Source: Candolleomyces eurysporus
Taxonomy: Eukaryota; Basidiomycota; Agaricomycetes; Agaricales; Psathyrellaceae
Length of the DNA stretch: 64,000 nucleotides
Direction: 5' to 3'
Assembly: GCA_027579435.1 (NCBI GenBank)
Contig: JANBPK010000869.1
Coordinates: 1 to 64,000, forward strand
Shown here: positions 1-12,081 of the stretch, in pieces
Layout: each line of letters begins with the position of its first letter
Position numbering within the stretch: position 1 is the stretch's first letter
Position numbers and translations under genes: made by a program
Notes under the pieces: generated by a model
What the model was told of the DNA's origin: nothing
The model's input: only the letters and a program-made list of their open reading frames with translations
Databases searched by the model: none

Positions 1-900
1 GGACTTAATCCCACCCAGCTGAGCCATGGTTCATTGATCCAAGCTATGTCATAGGGTGCCAAAGGTACGTCATATTGTAGTGATCTACCCTACCCGCCCC
101 CTTATCTCTACCCTCCCACCCCCCCTATCTCTACCCTAATCGACCTCCTCACCCACTATGCCTTTTATCTGAGGGACGCTTTCCTTAACCGGCATCCCAC
201 CCCAGAATTACTGAAGGTCAGTGGCTGTTGTGCATTCCCAGCTAAGCTAGCTGGTCAAACACCCCCGTTATACCCAGCTAATTAGCTGGGGATTTGGTGA
301 GGATCAGGTGAATCAAACTGTGGCACCAAGCTCAGCACACTCAAAAAGGCAATCAAGGTCTAAAGATAGCACCAACACATTTGCATGACTGGCATGGTGG
401 CAGCTTGGTGTGGTATATACCCTCTCCCAACCTCTCTTTCTCTCCTATCTGTATCCTGGACTCTTAGAAAATAGCATGAGTGTGCGTAATATATATTAGC
501 TACATGTCTAACCTGTGTGGCCCCAGTACAGTACAAATGGACTGCTCTTGCTCATGTTTCTACATTGAATTGTTGCTTACTCTATTGCTCTATTACTTGA
601 AATCTATTGCTCTATTGCCTGGACTTATGTTTATCTTGTGTGGCATGATATTTTGAATTGAAAGATAATAATAAATTGAGTTGTACTCTGGTGTACACCT
701 GAGAACTTGTGGATACTAGCGGAGAAGAATTTATCCAATTCTTAATACTGACTACTACCCACAACCTGTGCAGTGATTTGTGCAGCTTGAATTTGTTACC
801 CAAGGTCACTGCTCAGAAAAGACCTTGTGTGGCTCAACTGATAGGTTGAGTGTGTGTGTGCTGAGTAGGGTGGTTTCTTAGTCTTGGTGTTCTCAATAAG
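1..900. other. Gene-free, CpG-poor flank
   Basis: I find no convincing coding region here. The sequence is AT-rich and poor in CG dinucleotides, like the 3' flanks of the three NLR-like genes. Short ORFs in it have no recognisable content. It looks like old repeat-derived DNA. Confidence 0.5.
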
Positions 901-1000
901 TCCCTTCACTCCCAGATATGGTAGTTGGAATGTCAATCAGCTTAGCAGATTTGCAATCAATTCTCAAACCTACTGGCTACTCTTCTAAAATTTTTGCTTA

Positions 1001-1370
1001 GCAATTGTCAGGGCAAATCCCCTTTTAGTGTGCAAAACTCCCTCCAATATTGTACCTTGCCAGGTCAGGCATACTAAATCATGTTCTCCCTGGCACTTAG
1101 TGGTTTTAGATACATTTGTAAAGCCTTCTAAAATTTGAAGTACTATTGCAGAATTGTCTTAATTGTCTTACTGAACCTTCTAGACACACTCAGGAGTCTG
1201 CTAAATTGACAGTCAGGGTAACAGTAACTCTTTCTTATTTCACTAACTTTGCAAAAAAAATTTCTATGCCTGAGTTGGTTTGCAAACCTGAAGAATGTGT
1301 TCACAAACTTTCTAAGGGTGTTTATGCATCAGGCACATCACCAGGCCACTCCATAAGCATTAGAACAGAC
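1001..1370. repeat. Diverged repeat R1, CpG-decayed copy
   Basis: This stretch aligns over its length with 35349-35690 (for example 'ccaggtcaggcat', 'gatacatt', 'ggtgttt', in the same order). The two copies are diverged. Where the other copy has CG, this one often has TG or CA: cgaattccc becomes caaatcccc, and tcgtccctcgcc becomes ttgtaccttgcc. The nature of the parent element is unknown. Confidence 0.65.
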
Positions 1371-2007
1371 ACCTATTTCACATAAAGTTCAACATAGACA
1401 TTGGTGCATGAGAAGTGCATGATATGGATTCTGGACATAAGAAACAGTGGGATGTGCATATAAATGCAACAGTGCCAGTGGTGGAGCCCAATGAATTTGA
1501 TTTTCTGCCACAAACAGGGTTCTAGTATCAGGCAATTGATTGGACTGATGGTCACCAGTAGGGAGATAGCTAATATGTGGTATCAACTGAGAAAGATCAA
1601 GCGGGATACAATTCAAGACCAAAGTCTTCTCATTTTCCAGAGCTCGGCTGTTAAATACACTATAAAGGAGATTCTTAATGCACCAGCCTAAATGCCAATC
1701 TCAGAAAACTCCAATCTTTGGCAGCATATTTCAATTTGACCCAAACCTTGTTAATACTAATGCCAGCTGTACTGGCAATTTCATTAGCTGCAGTCAAGAT
1801 TGAGATGCAAAATCTGCTACACTTGCAATATTTGAAATGCAGTTAATGACATCAAACCCCACAGCCTGACCTGAAACATAGTGAAATCCATGATATAAGT
1901 GCTCAGCATTTACATAAACAAGAGGGCAAAAATGAATTTATGGAAATGTACAACAGATACTGCATACACAAAGGTTCAAGAAAGGTAGCAGCGGGAATCA
2001 CATCTGT

Positions 2008-5000
2008 CTAAATAAGAGGAATTTTGGATTCATCATGATTCTTAGACACTTGAGAGATGTCAAGAGTGTAGACTCTGCCATTTTGACATCCAATGGCTAC
2101 AAATGAAAATTTAGAGTCAAAAGATAAACTGGAAACTTTCCAGGATGAAGGAAACCAGCAAATGGGAACCACAGTTGGTGACAAAGGCTGGTCAGCCAAT
2201 TTGGCTCTGACCAATCCAGAAACAGGGGGGTAGTATTTTGTAGTATTTGCATAGAGTGTTGAAGAGTCCGGAAAACCCATGGAAAGGAGCATACATTCAA
2301 GAGTGGTAAGAAGGGTTCCCACTTGGCTGTCCCACAGGCACACTGTGCTATCATCAGATGCAGATGCCAGCCTTTGCCCATCAGGTGAGAAGGCAACACT
2401 GTTTACCCTTGAGGAATGGCCTTTAAGAGTGGCAAGAAGGGTTCCTGCTTGGCTGTCCCACAGGCACACTGTGCTATCAACAGATGCAGATGCCAGCCTT
2501 TGCCCATCAGATGAGAAGGCAACAATGTTTATAGGTGCTATATGGCCCTTCAAAACTGCAAGCTCCAATGGCCATGTTGTATCTCCTTTTGCAACATGTA
2601 CTTGATCCTTTTGCTCTTGACACATTTCCTGGATGGTTGTTTGCTTTGGTGCCAGAGGTATGCAAGACCAATATATATGCAAGGGTGCCCTTCTGATAAT
2701 GCTAGAGTTCAGCAAAAGAAATCTCTGGCTATCTTGAATGGTTTGTTTCAATGACTCTGAGCTATCGTGACTCTCCTACAGTTGTTGTGATATATTTTAG
2801 TAAATATTAGACCATGATTACCATCTACAGTTGACATACCAATTTTGCCAAGGTTGTTCTCAGCATAGTGTGTGCTATGTCCAGCTGTTTGATGTAGGCC
2901 AATACTTCAAGCCAATGCATTAGAAGCTTCTTTGAGAATTCCTCTAACAAGGCAATTAGATCTGAGTCCATTCCCTCCAGTTTGCCAAGGTGGTTAGCCC
3001 AGTAGCACACTGCATATTCCAACTCTTTGGAGATGTGGTCTGTAGTCAGGCCTTCTTTGAGCAAGTCATCCAGGTCTTTGTATTGATCCTCAGAGGGCAC
3101 AGACACTTGGCAAATATTGAACTTGAGTTGCCTGTTCATCACTTTTAGGCAATACTTTGCCAATTCCAAATGCTGCTCCTTTTCCACAATTTGGAATTCA
3201 GAGGGACAAGAAGGCCCAGTGATGAAGTCTGGAAAAGATTTGTGATGGGCCTTGTATGTGAGAGCAGGGCCTTCACCCAATGGAGCAAGAATAGAATGCA
3301 AGTTGGCCAAAGCAGCTTTAAGATTACCCTCTGTCTCCTTCAGCAGATTTGCTAAAATTGGGGCAGGAAGAGGAACCTGAATGGCTAGAATAGCACCAAC
3401 AATTTTTTGGAATCTAATGAGCCACTTTTCTGCCTTTCCAGGAGGCTTTGCAGATTTAAGCACATTGAGATATAAAGCATCCAATTGAGGCATTGCACTA
3501 GGATTGCCAGCCTGCAAATCCAAAATCTGTGCAAGTTGGCCTATAGGATCAAGGTATTGTTTATCAAGTATAAACTTGATGGCAGTGGATGCAAAAATGA
3601 AGAGTTTCCCAGATAATTTGGCAACTTTAGCCTTTTCCTCCACTGTGGGTTGCCAGCAAAGGTCAAATATATCCCCTAGAGCCTCCTGTATGTTGTGTGG
3701 AGACAAGGAATAGTTCACATACAGAGAAATATCCTGTTCAACTATCAGGTCTTCTATTTCCTGCAGATGGAAGACATTTGCATTTGGTGTGCCCAGATAC
3801 TTGTTTCTCAGTTCAAGCTCTGGGCGGGTGGTAAGAAACACCTTGATATTTGGCAACTGACAGACTGAGGATATGATAAGTTTCAGAACATTAGAGGCAT
3901 CAGGTTCAACACATTCATCCAGAGCATCAAACACCAGAACAAGTGGAGTCGATCTTTGCTTGAGCAGTGGACGGAGTGGCTTGGCAACAAGCACGCTGAA
4001 CTGCTGCGTGAGAACCTTGCTTAGAGCATCACGATTCCCCGTAATGGCGTTTGCAATAGCTGCGCCATAAGATGCATCGTAGTGGGCAAGCTGATATGCA
4101 ATAGTATGCACAAAGCCCAAAGATTTCTCTCGATCATCTTGATCTCGAGAAAAAAAGAACGTTGCCCCAAGCGAGTTGATGCCTGCCGCACGCTGTGCTA
4201 CAGTTATGGCCACAGTAGACTTGCCAATCCCAGCAATGCCATCGAGAACATAGAGTGGAGGGCNGCCATCAGAGATAGAGCCACTCATCCAGCGCCCGAC
4301 ATTAGCCAACAGTGCGGAGCGGGTACCTTCGAAGCAGGACACAACCTTGTCCGCAACCTCCTGCGAGTCATATGCAGCACCAGGAACCCACTTGAGTCGG
4401 TCAAGAGCAGCATTCTACTTGTCCAGTCAATGAAAACNACCATTGATNNACGTACACGGAGAACAGACCTCGAAGTGTTTGTCAAGCNTAGAGAGACCCT
4501 GCATCCATTCNGCCTGCTCTTGAACAGTGGCAAGGANGTTACTCAAGACNATCGTCCCTGCGATGTGATTTTCGATCTGTCAAGTACGNGTGAGTTGTTA
4601 CTGCAAAGATGTGAGGCCTATGAGGAGCGTACCCAAAAGCATTGCAAGAGTTCGTCGAGTTTCTTGTTTGCGTTCTTGAGAACCTCGACATCATCCTCCA
4701 CCAGCACGTACGCCGCTAATCCTGTCGACTTTTCCTTGATCATGACCTTCAAAGTGTCCTGTNTCCCCCTGNNTGNCCAGAAGNTNACTCGACGTTGNAC
4801 CANNTATCGAAAGAAGATACGTACACCACAAGACGTCCAATGCTATTCTTCAGATCCTCCGACAGGAACTTTGTATCCTTTCCNCTGACAACATTGACAA
4901 TACTNGAGCCTAGGAGATCGCAACGTTTCTCCAGAATCTCCACTTCTTCCTTGTTTGAACCGACTTTCTATANAACGTTTGAGTGACATGCACGAAACCA

Positions 5001-6125
5001 AAGTAGAAGGNACGCATACCTCGACAACATCCACCACTTTCAGCAATGCTTCAGCCGGACCTTTGAACGGCTCAGGAATGAGAGNTGCCGCGATACCCAG
5101 NGCAGTCTTGAATGTCCCTCCCGCGAGGGCCCAGAGCTTGGAGGAATTCGTAGCAGACGTCGACTCCTTCACGGCGCTGTGAGCCATCCCAGGGGCAGGA
5201 GCGGGCGGACCTTCAGGGGCTTCCTGCATATTGTGAGCGCCGACCTGCTCCGCAGCGAGAACGGGCGCCGAGGCAGCGGAGGCGNGCGCGGTCTTCTGCA
5301 AAGGATTGTCGTCATCGTCTGTAGCAACTGAAGTAAGGGTTGCCTGGGGTTGAACGGGGGNACGTGNTCTCTTGGAGGTTGTTGGCGGGTGTAGAAGGGG
5401 GGACAGTCTCAATGCCATGGGCCTGGGGAANNCTGCCCGTGGTATCCAATTCCNTTTCGGTGGCTTCAACAGCAGCAAGTGAGTTATTGCCAAGTCGTAC
5501 NNCNCTGGAACCCTCACCGATGGACGCCAGAGTGNTTTCGATGCCATGGCTAGTGGCGGCCTCNTNTNCANGCTTCGGAACAAGTGGAGTGATCGGGGTC
5601 TCCGCCGAAGCGGTTTGTTCGTTCNTCGCAGCTGAANGAGANGCAGNGTAAGTANAGTTGGGGGAAAGATGACGCCGCTTCCTGACCTGTTCCAAGTTCG
5701 GCAGGGGCACTGGGGGCCTCCTCTNCNNNCAGNANCCCNACANNGNCAGCCCNAGTGTCGACAGCGCCCATTCCACCGGCCGCAGAAACTTCCCCATCAC
5801 TACGAAGGCCACCCATGACATCGGCNTAGTCGCCCGACCCCGAAGCAGNACCCCCAGCATCTTGAGGCCTTGTTTCTCCCTCTCCCTCGTTCTTCAGCTT
5901 GCCTCGCAACGACTTGACGCCCTTCTTTGCCTTCTGCAAGCCCTTTTTCATCTCAGCCTTCCCTTCGTCAAACTTTTTCCCCATCCACGCTCTAAAGCTG
6001 GCTCTGCTAGAGGGTCGACTGCCATCAGTAACTGGCGTCGCAGCGCCAGACGGAGTTGGCGTGTGCTCCGGATTGTTGGGAAGGCCGAGGTTTCCACCTC
6101 CTCCAGAGTCAGTAAATTCAGACAT
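2008..6125 (-). CDS. NLR-like protein: helical N-terminus, NACHT, WD40 (paralogue 1)
   Basis: STAND-type signalling ATPase of the fungal NLR-like class, expected to be a cytosolic sensor in heterokaryon incompatibility or immune-like cell death; the role is inferred from the family. I place the start at 6125 because the peptide there (MSEFTDSGGGGNLGLP) matches the starts of the two paralogues. A Ser/Pro/Ala-rich head is followed by a helical segment (PEPFKGPAEALLKVVDVVE), then NACHT with Walker A GIAGIGKST and Walker B LVLVFDALDEC, and two WD repeats of 126 bp period. The last intron is 2776-2839 (gt-ag). The 5' exons contain many N bases that shift frames (5300-5900 especially), so an exact protein cannot be read. 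A neighbouring Hsp70-like relic lies upstream. NACHT-WD exons are CpG-poor and the 5' exons CpG-rich. Confidence 0.8.
2301..2552 (-). repeat. Two tandem 126-bp WD40 repeats
   Basis: Two consecutive 126-bp (42-codon) units within the 3' exon of the first NLR gene. Each encodes a GH...S.DGQRLASAS..STVCLWDSQ core. The units are close to identical in DNA. More degenerate WD-like sequence follows down to the stop. Two clear blades are far fewer than a seven-bladed propeller needs. Confidence 0.85.
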
Positions 6126-6880
6126 ATTGGTTCGTTGGTTCTTTGGTTTGTAAAGTTCGGTTAGATCGCAAAGTTTCGACAGTGGATGATGGTCCAAGTT
6201 CAAGATGCGGTCGGAGAGCCTCGAGGCAGTCCCGATGCTGATCATTGATGAGCATCGATATCCCGTGACATCCCGGTCGCTGGGGCAACTAATCCTCCGA
6301 CTCCGGGGGTGCGGAGCCAATACGGTCCCAAAATAATCACGAGAAACCACGAGCCGGCCGGAGGTTGAGCGGTTCAGTAAGATGCAGAAATAGTCGTACT
6401 TAACGAGCGTATTCAAATTACGAGGACGAGGAGCACATGGTAGATAGAGCATAAAAACATGTGGGTAGTGGATCTCCGAACACCAGACGAGCAACGAACT
6501 CGAATCCACCATTCACTGATCCCCAAGGTTAAAGAATGTCGAGTCCGGGATCTCATCCAAGGAAATTGAATATGACGCCAAGGTGGCCGCATTCTGTTGG
6601 AAAGCAGGCAGAGAGGCTAGGTCGACCATTTGCAGAGCTGGAGGATTTCTTTTGCATCAGTGCAGCGCAGAATTTTGTTGGAGTTGCTGGTGTAGAGAGT
6701 GGCGACGAAGGAGGTGTCTATGCAGGCGTAGAATTTGGTTTGATGTGCGTATGTTATGATAGGGAGCAGCAGACGTACCGGACGGTGATTGAGAGAATTC
6801 GCTTCAGATGACAAACGAGTCAGAAATGAAATTCGTTGTGAGACGTTCCCTGAAAACAGAATCAATGTCCGAGGTGTAGA

Positions 6881-7629
6881 TGTTATGGATCAAGATCTAA
6901 AACCTTGATACAGTAACTGGTTCCCGGTTTCGAAGCAAGAAAGTGATGTCGTCTTCGTGATAATAGATTGAGGTAACGTTTCCTCGTATGATCGAGAAGT
7001 GTCCGTTGTGTCGAATTATAAGGATACGTCGGGGATTAGACAGGATAAGAGATATCCCTGTGTCTGTGCGAGCAGTTGGACGTTGCGGCCAATTGTGTTG
7101 ACCAAAGTATTGAGTCGTGTTTCGAGGATGAGAGCAGCGGAAGCGTCGAGGAATGCTGAGTGAGAGAATAATCAAAGTCGTCGTGGTCCCCCTCGACGAC
7201 AAACGGTGATTCGGATTCGAGTTAATTGTGGTCGAGAAGTTGGTTGTTTGCGAATGGTTAATACTAGCATGCAGCTAGCGAGATACTTGGCTCAAAGGGT
7301 AGATTCTTGAGAACAAGCTAAAGAACTACGGTACATCGAGTATAAGTTATATAGTACAGGGCTACACAGCCCGTAAATAATAGTCCAAGTCATCATAAGT
7401 AAGTAGCTGTGCGAGTTCCGAGCGCAGCTACTATGAAACACTTCAATCCTACATATTCCAAGTCATAAGTACTAAGTAGCTGTGCGATATCATTGCGCAG
7501 CTACTATGAAACACTAAGTCCATCAAAATAAAAGTAAAAATGAGTCAAAAAGAAAGAAAACGAGTCAGAATACTATATAGATTCACAGCTATTACTAGTA
7601 TCCTATTGTCCGAGTCATAGTCCGTAACA
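6881..7629. mobile_element. Solo LTR with 5-bp target duplication
   Basis: This 749-bp block begins TGTTATGG and ends CCGTAACA, an imperfect terminal inverted repeat of 8 bp in TG...CA form. It is flanked by gtaga on both sides (6876-6880 and 7630-7634). The paralogous segment B has an uninterrupted site at about 28220 (gaggtgtaga running straight into cagatgacg). No coding sequence of an LTR element is present, so it is a solo LTR left by LTR-LTR recombination. It inserted after the A/B duplication, or was never in B. It contains two tandem hairpins. Confidence 0.85.
7384..7515. repeat. Two tandem repeats, each a hairpin with conserved stem and variable loop
   Basis: Two units of about 60 bp (about 7384-7443 and 7457-7515), each ending in ctatgaaacact. 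Each contains an 11-bp stem, AGTAGCTGTGC paired with GCGCAGCTACT (one G-T pair): 7402-7432 and 7475-7505. The 9-base loops differ (gagttccga and gatatcatt) while the stem arms are identical. They lie inside the solo LTR. Confidence 0.8.
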
Positions 7630-8411
7630 GTAGACATGTGACGAAAAGCACGCACGTTTTCCTGAGAATCGCTCCCTCCAATACAAGGTTCTGCAACTTA
7701 TTGAGCACAACTCGTCAACAACGCGCAGAGGGAGAGAAGCGGAGTACACATACCGATTCTCGCAGATTGCAACACCCACACTGCTATTTTTGATGTGCGC
7801 AGGCGTCTTCAGCCAATCTTCCTGTTCCGGGGGCAACTTGACCTATTCATAATGTAGACTGAGCAGCACCACGAAGTGCTGCAGTGTGGCGTCTGGAGGG
7901 CGAGCGATAAGTGGATCCGGAATTCGTTCGCTGAATGTCTGCTGGAAACTCCGGAGGTCAGTATCATCCTTCCCTGTAAAACGGGTTGGTAGGTTTACCC
8001 CGACACGTTGCTTTAAGTGCTCGCTGCCGGCGAAACCTCTAACGAGCAGGAGAACATGTATAGGCTGGTCGACTTGGGGAGGTTTCTCCCCGAACGGCTG
8101 GAGAACCTATGTCACACGATGAGCAAACATCAGGATGGGAGGAATACGCAAAGCGCTACACACCTGGCCTACACTGGATCAAGGACGGCTCTTTGAAACA
8201 AGTTGCCTAGTATCAACAGCTCTCCATTGATGAAGCCGACGGTGGGATTGTGTGGAGTTTTGTCGTTGAAGCATGCAAAGTGGAATATGTAGTCTGCGAG
8301 AAGGCACAAATTGTACGGTCAGGGTTCTCTTGAAAGTCAATCGTGATTGCAAGAGAACTTACTATCGCTTCGACACCGGAACAGTCAGAACAGCTCAGCT
8401 TATCGGATTCG

Positions 8412-9650
8412 CTAAATTAGTGCACTGCAAAGATGAATCGGTAGGTCGAGACAATATCCAACAGACAGGTCTTCACACTCACTGAAGTAGGCGAACGACG
8501 CTGGATCGAGACACGCAGGATGGTGCATTAAAAGAGTCAAGTTATCGATAACCTCAGTTAGTTCGACAGGTAACGCTGCAAAGTCGAGGCTTACGAACCT
8601 TCGCAAGCTCTCAGAACCCCAAATCAAGGAACAAACTACCATGGTTCGCTCTCGACCAAGTGCAGATCTCCGCAGAATCAGGGAGCGCCATGCGTCCAAT
8701 AGTCTACATGCAGAGGAGTCGACCATCAGGGCTGAGTTACTCAATGAATGATCGAATCTCACCTGGTACACAGCCAAATTGACCGGACCAACACCCGCAT
8801 CGCAGACGATAAAGTGCCGCGAAGGCTTGAAGCGGTGCAGGTCCATGAGACGAATACGATGAACCGCAGTGGCCTAGGGCTCTTCCTCCAGGCATCGTTC
8901 CCTGAAAGGGCGCTCGCGACGAGACTAACGCATGACTTCGCAGAATTTAGCGTGCCAGGCCGCTGGAACTATGCGCCAGACCTCTGTGGTGTCTACCAGA
9001 ACAAGACTTGTCAGAATTGGTACGCGAAAAACGCGAGAAGAGGGAGCAAGATGCAGGCTAGTGTACTTACTGAGGTCGGCGATGTCCTTAGCGTACTCCC
9101 AAAGGCAGGTGAGAGAGTTGGTGATGAAGTCAATGGAGTCTATCCCGGGCTGTGAGTGTCCGAAGATGAGTTAGTCAACGTGAGTACTCGTGTGGCAGAA
9201 GACGCAAAAGGGGTTTACTTACAAGCATATCGGGTAACCTTGGATCCCTAGAAAACTCATCTCGAAAGGCACGGGAACCCAATAACAATCTGAACCATTC
9301 GCGTTTCGAGGTGCCAGTCATGGGACTTGCAGTTTTTGCCTCCAAGCTCCATACAATAACACGGCCAGCCTCGTCATCGTCATCGAGTATGTCGGGATCT
9401 GGAGCAGGGTGCTTCGTTGATGATAGAAATTAGGACGAGCGCAGATTCACGTACCTTGGGAAAGTTTCCGAGATATCCAGGCTAGGTAGGGATCCACACC
9501 GGTACACCCAGTAATACGCGAACAGCCATACCCGAGAACGTGATACCTAGCCGTTGCAGCCCACTTCAGCAATACACTCCCAGCCAAACGCTGAAGACCC
9601 AGAACACTCACCGAAATCAATTGAAACTGACATCCTCCCCTCCTCTGCAC
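8412..9650 (-). pseudogene. Hsp70-like (HSPA12-type) ATPase pseudogene
   Basis: Fragments of the expanded basidiomycete Hsp70-like family occur in the right order on the minus strand. Around 9540-9490 there is a phosphate-loop-like GITFSG and a WPG-like piece. Around 9400-9240 the peptide VIVWSLEAKT, then EWFRLLLG, matches the family pattern of ..W..EAK...EWFK. At about 9150-9080 DFITNSLTCLWEYAKD matches the ..DFL..LW.YAK region. At about 9000-8930 TEVWRIVPAAWHAKFCEVMR is followed directly by an in-frame stop. Around 8815-8770 CDAGVGPVNLAVYQV corresponds to CDAGGGTVDLAVYEV, with the phosphate-binding GGG and the TVD both damaged. Splice-like sites separate the pieces. The stop and the altered ATP-site residues argue that it is dead. 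The stretch from 7635 to 8411 is probably its 3' remainder, but I recognise nothing there. Confidence 0.7.
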
Positions 9651-10073
9651 CCTGCTAAGCGAAGCCCGCAGCCAACATAGACAGACGGAGACGGTGGACT
9701 CGTCGATCCCGCAGGCACGTTATAGGCAGACGCAGGGCGCTGAGGCATGCCTGAACGAGGACGGCGGAGGCGGAGAAGAATGCAACGTCGAACAACCCGC
9801 AGACTGAGACTGAATAGCGGTCGGTGGCAAAGATCGCTGAACCCGATATCCCACTGCTGGATCTCCTGTTGCTGTGCGAAAGAGTTGGGCGTGCTTGAAT
9901 AGAGGACCGGCTGTTGAGATCACTGGGGTTTCCCAAATTCCATCTATGAGACTTGTAAGGACGTCATCTGGAGTTTCTCGTTGAAAGAGAACGAATGATT
10001 CGAGTGGAATCAGTGGTCGCGGCACAAGTGAAAGTACGCATCAGAGATTCTTTGGCATCTCCAGCAATTTCGA

Positions 10074-11959
10074 TTGGATGGAGCCTTCCGTCAATCGAGA
10101 TCGCACCAGCCGTTCCTCGCTCATCAGCTCAATGGCTCCTCGTCTAGAATGATGGCTCCACCCGCTATGGGCTGCATTCACCGTCCTCACGCTGCAAGTG
10201 GTTCCAGCCTCTTGTCACAAGCTAGGATCAGTCCGTCAGGCTACGGTCCTCCTGCCTTGAACGGTTCGCCATCGCGAATGAGGGCTTCAGCGCCTAGCTT
10301 CGTCAGCGTCGACAGTCTGGTCCTCAGACCGAGAATGGTGCCCATCCTTCCCAATTGCCGACTTATCCCATCGGTCAGCCGGGCTACGGTGCTCCCAATA
10401 TGAACGGCTCTCTGTGAAGAACGGGAAACGCGGTTCCTGTCGGAAGCTTGAATGTCCAGGCTATAACGCCCCTTGCGATAGCTACCACCGGGTACCACTG
10501 ACGGTTATGCGTAGCGTTCAGCCTCGTCAAGCTCTCCGGTACGCCCAATTTTTCCCAAGTATTGCTCAGCGCGTTCTTCAGCCTCACTTCGTCCCCTAGC
10601 CGAGAGCTCCCAGCACTCCAACAACAGTTTTATTGGTCCGGTCTCGATGACCCCAAATCACAACGTCCACGCCGCTACTACCATGAGGTCAAAACGGACT
10701 ACGCAAAATCGTGAGCCTCTGTCTCCCTCCCCTTCTGCTCCAAGATCTAACCCTCCAATCCATTTGCGAACAGGGAATACTTTCCATAGCTCGTTCCCTA
10801 ATCACAGAGTCCCTCGGCGAATTACTCGACGTGCCTCAGGCTTACCGCCTCCCTTTCCCTGCTCTCAAACGCCAATCGGTGTCCCGATGGGTAGCTCTGG
10901 AGTCCCTCAACGAAGCACCCGACCTGGTTTACCACCTCCGTTCCCTTGGTCAACGGTTTCCTGATGGCCGATGCCCAGCATCGGTATGACGCCGGGTTCA
11001 TAATCGGCGGGAATCCTGCAGGGAACTCTCGAGACATACCGAATAATCAGCATCAAGTTGCGGGTGCTTGACAACCACTCCATGAAACCTATCAAACCAA
11101 TCCGGATTCATTGACTATGTCGAACATGAAGCTGACGGCGGCTCCACCAGCATAAATTGTAGAGCCAATTCGCGGAGAAGCTGTAGGCTCGGTTCGTCCT
11201 CCCCACTCAAATCCCAGCAAGTCGGCGTCGGCGTCTTCCCAAACAGTCATCAGTACCTCAGCGGCAGGTTGCCGGACGGTCAGCATCACAATCGTACAAG
11301 ACGAGTCTTTGGAAGGAACAAAAGAAGTGATATCCCGACGGGACCAAGTCACTTCCAGGAGCTCGGCGTAAGGCGCGTCGGAAGTCCAAGGTCGCACCCG
11401 GATAACAGCACGGACCAGTTGTTAAATCAACATTCTGGAAAACATCACCCGGGGACGCTGCTTAAGCAACAGGCCGAGCAGGTTTATAGCCGGGACGAAC
11501 TTCCCCAACAATCGATCAATCCAACAAATGGCTACTGCTACCAGGAAGGTGACTCCGGAGAGGCGAGTTTGGAGATCAAGATGAGGAGCAGCAAGAAGAG
11601 GAAGGTGACGGGCCNCTTCTGAGCAGGTAAATCTTTCTGTCTTTTCGAGTCCCTTTCCACAGAAATCCTGACGAAATGAGTATAGCCCAGTCAAGGAACG
11701 GAAGCCCAGGGCCCCAGAACCTGTTCAAGAGGCGACGACCACTGGACCGCATACCCTCGACGAAGCGCTGCAGATCGTGCTCTCAGCACGGCATTGCCAG
11801 TGGGCCCCAGACTGCAAATATGAAATCAGGCCTAGACTCGGCGCGCGGGAGCGTAGACAGAAGAAGCTAGGAGGTAAGGAATATTGGGAGAGTCTCTTCC
11901 GGACGTCGCGAGAGCTGCAACAGCTGTTGGAGGAGAATGGGTGGGCGGAGTGGAACTGA
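10074..11959 (+). pseudogene. Unrecognised degenerate gene relic
   Basis: Several ORF pieces on the plus strand look like remains of one gene. The first is a Gly/Pro/Tyr/Asn-rich part with repeated GYG.P.(L/M)NGS motifs (about 10120-10420). A basic, Ser-rich middle follows. The last exon, after an acceptor ending at 11685, ends ..EYWESLFRTSRELQQLLEENG with a stop at 11957-11959. Frames change repeatedly and stops interrupt, so I call it a relic. I do not recognise the family; the start is arbitrary. Confidence 0.35.
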
Positions 11960-12081
11960 GCAAAATGTTGATCAGGCTTTCTTTTTGAACTCGTGTAATT
12001 CTAGANTTTTCGTGTGTTGTGTATTTTCCTCTAATCCAAACAGTTTTAATCTACTTCTTCGAAAAGACATTGTCATATCGA

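Larger units (their letters stand above)
1392..9935. repeat. Segmental duplication copy A (NLR plus Hsp70-like relic)
   Basis: The segment is matched in direct orientation by 22963-29260, about 21.5 kb away. Shared content, in order, is the 3' flank of the NLR gene, the NLR gene itself, its upstream region and the Hsp70-like pseudogene. Copy A is longer for two visible reasons. It has a 749-bp solo LTR (6881-7629) absent from B, and B lacks about 1.2 kb of the Hsp70 relic (A positions about 8265-9495). The copies are diverged at many positions, especially at CpG sites, so the duplication is not very recent. Confidence 0.85.
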
